A DNA stretch of 64,000 bases from Acanthacorydalis orientalis (Eukaryota; Arthropoda; Insecta; Megaloptera; Corydalidae), in the NCBI GenBank assembly GCA_034766995.1, contig CM068314.1:13543201-13607200 (forward strand). The letters run 5' to 3'. Position numbers and translations under genes: made by a program. Below are positions 59,981 to 64,000 of this stretch, one piece after another. The notes under the pieces are model-generated. The model ran no database searches. It was not told where the DNA came from and was given only the letters and a program-made list of their open reading frames with translations. Every line of letters starts with the position of its first letter. Positions within the stretch are counted from its first letter, which is position 1.

Positions 59981-60028
<48 letters not shown>
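59981..60028. repeat. (TA)n microsatellite
   Basis: Pure TA run. Confidence 0.95.
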
Positions 60029-60031
<3 letters not shown>

Positions 60032-60857
60032 GATACAGATTATACAAGATATAAACTATCACTAGTAGAAATATACAGTTCTGAGGTTATTATTTCGACA
60101 ACTGAAACAAGCTTTAAAAGGAAATGTCCTGATGTAAGTAACATCAAAGAGAATTAATGCATGTAACCAGTCGGTGTGGATTTATTGAGTAGAAACAGAC
60201 AGAGTGAATATTAAAATTATTTGAAAATAAATGAAATAAAAGTGGAATAGTTTGTACCAGAGATAGAAAATGTAATTATTGTGTAAGATAAAACATAAAA
60301 AAAATATTTTAGAGTGAAACTGAGAAGACCACAGATAGAAAATGACTGGCCACGTTGGCCCGTTCGACGGGTTATTCAATGAAAACCTACAACTGGTGGA
60401 TGAAATGTAAGTAATCTTGATTATTAGAAATAGGTCGGCTGTACTTATACAGCTAGCTGGTACTAAATTAGATGAAATAGGTAGAAGACTAAAAAGATAT
60501 TAGTAAATTATGAAGGTGTACTTTTAGTGAAGGCAAACCTGCTGATAATATGATATTTCATCATAAAATATACAAATATATTTTTCAAACTACATACAAT
60601 AAACCACAAATAATGCTTGATATAAACTATGTGCCTGACAGTTGATATCGATTTTTGTCTTTTTTTATCGAAAACTAAAAAAGACAGCATCAAAACGTGT
60701 ATACAGTCAGTTTTGGAAGTCATCGGATACGTGCTGTTTAGAAGAAAACTTATAAACTTAATTCATAAATAATATTTAAATTAAATTTTATACTCTTTTT
60801 TGAATTTTTATTACTTTCATTGCACAAAAATTTAAACAAACAAAAGTCAAAAAAATC

Positions 60858-61236
60858 ATCCTACAAAAGTGGTCGGACTGTGAAATAATAAATACATAAT
60901 ATCAATAATAAATTTTACTGTGGGCCGACTTTAATGTTTGTTGGGGTTACCCTTCGGTTCCAGTACTTTGGTTAATCTTCTTAACATTGAATGTACCAAA
61001 TTTGTGGTCACTTGCGACCAAATATTTTTCCATTCATCCGCAGAAATTTTTTTTAATCTCTCTTTTGGTGTTACGGTGTGCTTTCTCGGTCTTTCTTTTA
61101 TAACTTTTAAACGATTATAAATCAACCGGAGACAAACTATATGAGCTTTGTGCTTCGGATCATTACCTTGATAGTATTTAAAGGTGTTTCTTACGAGATA
61201 TATCCAATTTCTCTGCACTTTGCTTTAAATGATTTT
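60858..61236 (-). mobile_element. Tc1-like DNA transposon fragment
   Basis: Encloses the transposase remnant 60931-61218 plus non-coding flank to a possible terminal repeat near 60864. The other end was not found; the element is interrupted by the TA-rich tract and the perfect palindrome that follow. Confidence 0.6.
60931..61218 (-). pseudogene. Tc1-like transposase C-terminal remnant
   Basis: A minus-strand remnant of 95 residues similar to the end of Tc1-family transposases. The second catalytic Asp lies in the GNDPKHKA segment (residues 18-25; the family normally has QDNDPKH). The C-terminal helix region ends with a motif like SMLRRLTKVLEPKGNP. Between residues about 39 and 42 the SPDLNPIENLW block with the third catalytic residue is missing, so there is an internal deletion. 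Upstream (higher coordinates) the gene is cut by a (TA)n tract at 61237. It cannot be active. A possible element end (AAAAGTGGTCGGACT) lies near 60864. Confidence 0.82.
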
Positions 61237-61240
61237 TCAA

Positions 61241-61283
<43 letters not shown>

Positions 61284-61329
61284 ATATTATATATATATAT
61301 TATATATATATTATATATATATATATATA
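61237..61329. repeat. TA-rich tract with TATTATA units
   Basis: TA runs joined by ATTATAT units. It interrupts the Tc1-like gene and touches the left arm of the 104-bp inverted repeat. Confidence 0.95.
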
Positions 61330-61448
61330 CAAGAGAAGGATAGGTAGTCGATTGTAAGTACTTTGTGGTTTATTCTTTAAAAGTATTTGTGGTGAAATAA
61401 TTTTCAGGGTATTTTTAATGTTAGTAGGAACTAAGTTTCTATATATTA

Positions 61449-61493
<45 letters not shown>

Positions 61494-61658
61494 TATATAA
61501 TACATATATATATATATATATATATAATATATATATATATATAATATATATATATAGTTCCTACTAACATTAAAAATACCCTGAAAATTATTTCACCACA
61601 AATACTTTTAAAGAATAAACCACAAAGTACTTACAATCGACTACCTATCCTTCTCTTG
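61330..61658. repeat. Perfect inverted repeat, 104-bp arms, TA-rich spacer
   Basis: The left arm 61330-61433 and the right arm 61555-61658 are perfect reverse complements over 104 bases by direct comparison. The 121-base spacer is mostly (TA)n and itself near-palindromic, so the whole 329 bases could fold into one hairpin. Pairing stops sharply on the outside (A opposite A at 61329/61659). No coding content and no obvious target duplication. Possible explanations: a fold-back transposon, a recent snap-back duplication, or an assembly artefact. Confidence 0.95.
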
Positions 61659-62789
61659 AACTACACTACTATACACACATTCAATTATATACGTAATTCA
61701 ATATAAATTGTAAAACGTCAAACAAATTGAAAGATTTTTCAATAAATCAACTTAATGTGTAAGTAAACAGTTTTCAATATGAACATTTATTGTTTAATGG
61801 TATGAAATGGTATAGTATAAGATAAAGTGGTATTTGATTTGTGTTAAGTACAAATTGTGTATACAGTTTAAAAATTATCAAGTACTAAAAATAAAAAATA
61901 TTTGTATATATATATATATACCTATTTTTAATTTCATTATTAATTACATAGTCAAGGAAATAATTAGCATATTCATTTAAAATATGTTTACATGCAAACC
62001 TGCCTCAACATTGAGTTATTTATATTTAAATTAATATTCACATACATTTTTTTAATAGCTATTGTATATGTTTTTATAGAAAAAAATTTTTTTTAATTTA
62101 AGTATGAAATATTTCATTTATATTCGCTCTATAAACTAACTCAAGTAATATTCGAAAAAATAGGTAATTTAGTTATTTTTTTTAACAAAAATTTATTTTA
62201 AAACAGGTATTACTAAATATAAAATCTCTTTTTATATTTTCATTGAAAAATAAAATGATATTAGTATTCACGTTTTTGATTGTCATGTCTTTGATTCGAT
62301 ATCATTTTATAAAAATCTTACTTTTGCAAGTATTCGTAGATATAAAGATATTTTTTTTTAGATTATATAAATAAAAGAGAATTCATATCTATCTATGGCA
62401 CTCAGTTCCAGAAATAAAACACCTATATGGATGTCTTTTTTCATAAATTCTTGTAACACTCTGAAAACCTATATTATCATATTCATTATTTTTTTCTGAA
62501 TTGTTTATATTTCGATTCTTGGTAAAGATATTCAAGATATTTCAGAATGCCATCGAAAATGTTCATTATGAAAATTATATTATATGCCTTTTGAATTACA
62601 ACCCTCCAATATTTTACAATAGCATCAGATTAATTTAAAAATACAAAGCAGTTGTACAAAATGTATTTATTCCAAGAATTTCTATTATACGCACAAAATT
62701 TCCATTTAAAATTTAAAAGCTATAATCTAGTATTTCGTTAAGCTTTTCATTGTGATAAATAAATATCAAGGTCAAATATTAAAATTTGT
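61659..62789. other. AT-rich, no feature recognised
   Basis: Nothing beyond a short TA run near 61905-61920. Confidence 0.6.
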
Positions 62790-63085
62790 TAGTTTAACTC
62801 AGTACTGACGCTGTTGCTCAATTCACTTTCACAAATGATTATTTTTTTAATTCCACAAACCACAAAGAAGGAAATTAAATGAATTAAACACTAAGACATC
62901 TTTTTTATTACCTATTTTTCTGAAATTTGGCTCTCTGAAGATAATAAAATCTCCATCGAAAAGCAGTTTAGTAATAATTAAAAATAATCAATAATTATTT
63001 ATTAACATATAAACATTTTTGATCAGATTTTTTTGTAATATGTAGAGTAAAGAATGAATTCATTTGTGAAAATTGATTTTCTACT
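62790..63085. repeat. Dispersed repeat family A, copy 8 (both arms)
   Basis: The fullest copy. The left arm starts CAGTACTGACGCTGTTGCT and AATTCACTTTCACAAATGAT. The right arm has AATAATCAATAATTATTTAT, CATTTTTGATCAGATTTTTT, TGTAATATGTAGAGTAAAGA and AATTCATTTGTGAAAATTGA. About 295 bases overall. Confidence 0.65.
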
Positions 63086-63490
63086 TCACTCATAAAAAAT
63101 ATTACTTGAATTGTTCTCAAAAATATTTTATTAATTAATATGTATTATGATCATATGTTAAAATCAACAACCTAATATTTTAAAAATCGATTTTATGAAC
63201 TGTAAATTCAAAATATTATGTACAATTTTTTCAATTCAAAAAAAATAATTCATATTTGTTTCTATTTAATTATATGTATTTCTACTATACTTATATATTA
63301 TTATTCATATTACTTTTAGTAGATCCTAAGATTAATAAATATTTCATTTAAAATAGTCAGGAGAACCCACGAGTACAAATAAAGTAATTTAATATTTATG
63401 TCAGTTTATTATGAAATTTATGAAGATTTTTCACTTTTTTCTTTCGTAAACTTAGAATTGTTTCAAAATATTTTATAACCAAAATGCATT

Positions 63491-63525
<35 letters not shown>

Positions 63526-64000
63526 AATTGCGAACATTATTGTTTATTTTAAAAAAATATTATTGAAATAAAAAAATTGTAATTTATAATTTTATTTCCA
63601 TTTTTTGAAAACAAACTGAAAACTCAGTCAAAAAAAATTATTAAGAAAAGGAACTTCAAACGGACAATAAGAAAATATTCATATTTTCACAAATAATACT
63701 TGTAAGTAGGAAGCATGTAACTGTTTTTATCCCGTCTTACATGTATACAGAATTACAATCAACTCTTAAACTTCATAAACTTCAAACAATGTGAGTGAAT
63801 TATGATATTCATTTATACAGCAACAGATTTTCAATCCAATATATTCAAACATGAAATAGACTACATTATAAGCTTTTAAGTTAATTTTCTAGTTCATATA
63901 CATTTTCAATATTCAGCAAGTTGGTGAGATATTTTATTAGTTAAAGCTTATCGAGATATATGGATATTTACATATGTGCATAAATTATTTTGTACTTTAT
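63086..64000. other. AT-rich, no feature recognised
   Basis: Only the (TA)n at 63500-63525. Confidence 0.6.
63500..63525. repeat. (TA)n microsatellite
   Basis: Pure TA run. Confidence 0.95.

Larger units (their letters stand above)
57758..60857. other. AT-rich, little content
   Basis: Holds the mariner-like solo end (58840), three (TA)n tracts and a short repeat-A word near 57930. Short frames (58891-59103, 59501-59707, 60182-60379, 60508-60723, all minus) show no domain. Confidence 0.55.

Noticed and set aside
60938..61120. Plus-strand 60-codon frame
   Set aside because: Antisense shadow of the Tc1-like transposase remnant.
1..64000. CRISPR arrays, bacterial operons, rRNA and tRNA genes
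   Set aside because: No regularly spaced direct repeats, ribosome-binding-site patterns, or tRNA A/B-box pairs were found by reading; the window is eukaryotic repeat-rich DNA. A tRNA scan would be needed to exclude a degenerate tRNA.

Overview
The window is eukaryotic, very AT-rich intergenic or intronic DNA, about three-quarters A+T by eye. I found no host protein-coding gene, rRNA or tRNA that I can support. More than 40 (TA)n tracts, mariner, Tc1-like and RTE-like remnants, and a Ty3/gypsy element of the CsRn1/Kabuki type together suggest an invertebrate, most likely an insect. An AT-rich hymenopteran would fit, but that is inference and not demonstrated. Most short open frames are either translated (TA)n (runs of Tyr-Ile) or frames that open at non-ATG codons.

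Layout. 1-32770 is AT-rich non-coding DNA. It carries: RTE-like LINE 3' ends next to (TA)n tracts (1185-1300; 14102-14585); five pieces of one mariner family in which the catalytic domain is missing (3158-3698, 6543-7151, 7364-7584, 9650-9795, 11711-12267); a second, mellifera-type mariner with a broken transposase (21631-22600); lone hAT-like ends (4782, 28936); and three families of dispersed, partly fold-back repeats without coding capacity.

The most informative locus is 32773-38225. A sixth copy of the deleted mariner is split by a nearly intact LTR retrotransposon (33251-38145, 4895 bp). Its two 326-bp LTRs appear identical and it is flanked by a 4-bp target duplication (ATAC). It has an 18-nt primer site matching the 3' end of tRNA-Trp, Gag with a CHCC zinc knuckle, a G-GGA-AAC slippery heptamer in the correct frame for -1 frameshifting into Pol, and protease, reverse transcriptase, RNase H and integrase domains. 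A G-rich purine tract precedes the 3' LTR. A second frame break lies after the integrase core (around 37201-37206), so this copy is probably defective in the integrase C-terminus, unless that break is also recoded or is an assembly error.

38226-64000 returns to AT-rich sequence. It holds a ~43-bp tandem repeat (39888-40030), several islands of higher GC (around 43000, 45400, 48000 and 49700) that may be conserved non-coding DNA, a Tc1-like transposase remnant (60931-61218), and a striking perfect inverted repeat with 104-bp arms around a TA-rich spacer (61330-61658).

The only genes acting together are gag and pol of the retrotransposon. Everything else recognisable is mobile-element debris or simple repeat. 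I did not find a convincing new multi-gene system. The best leads are the young nested retrotransposon, the mariner family whose copies share one internal deletion, the 104-bp palindrome, and the uncatalogued dispersed repeats.
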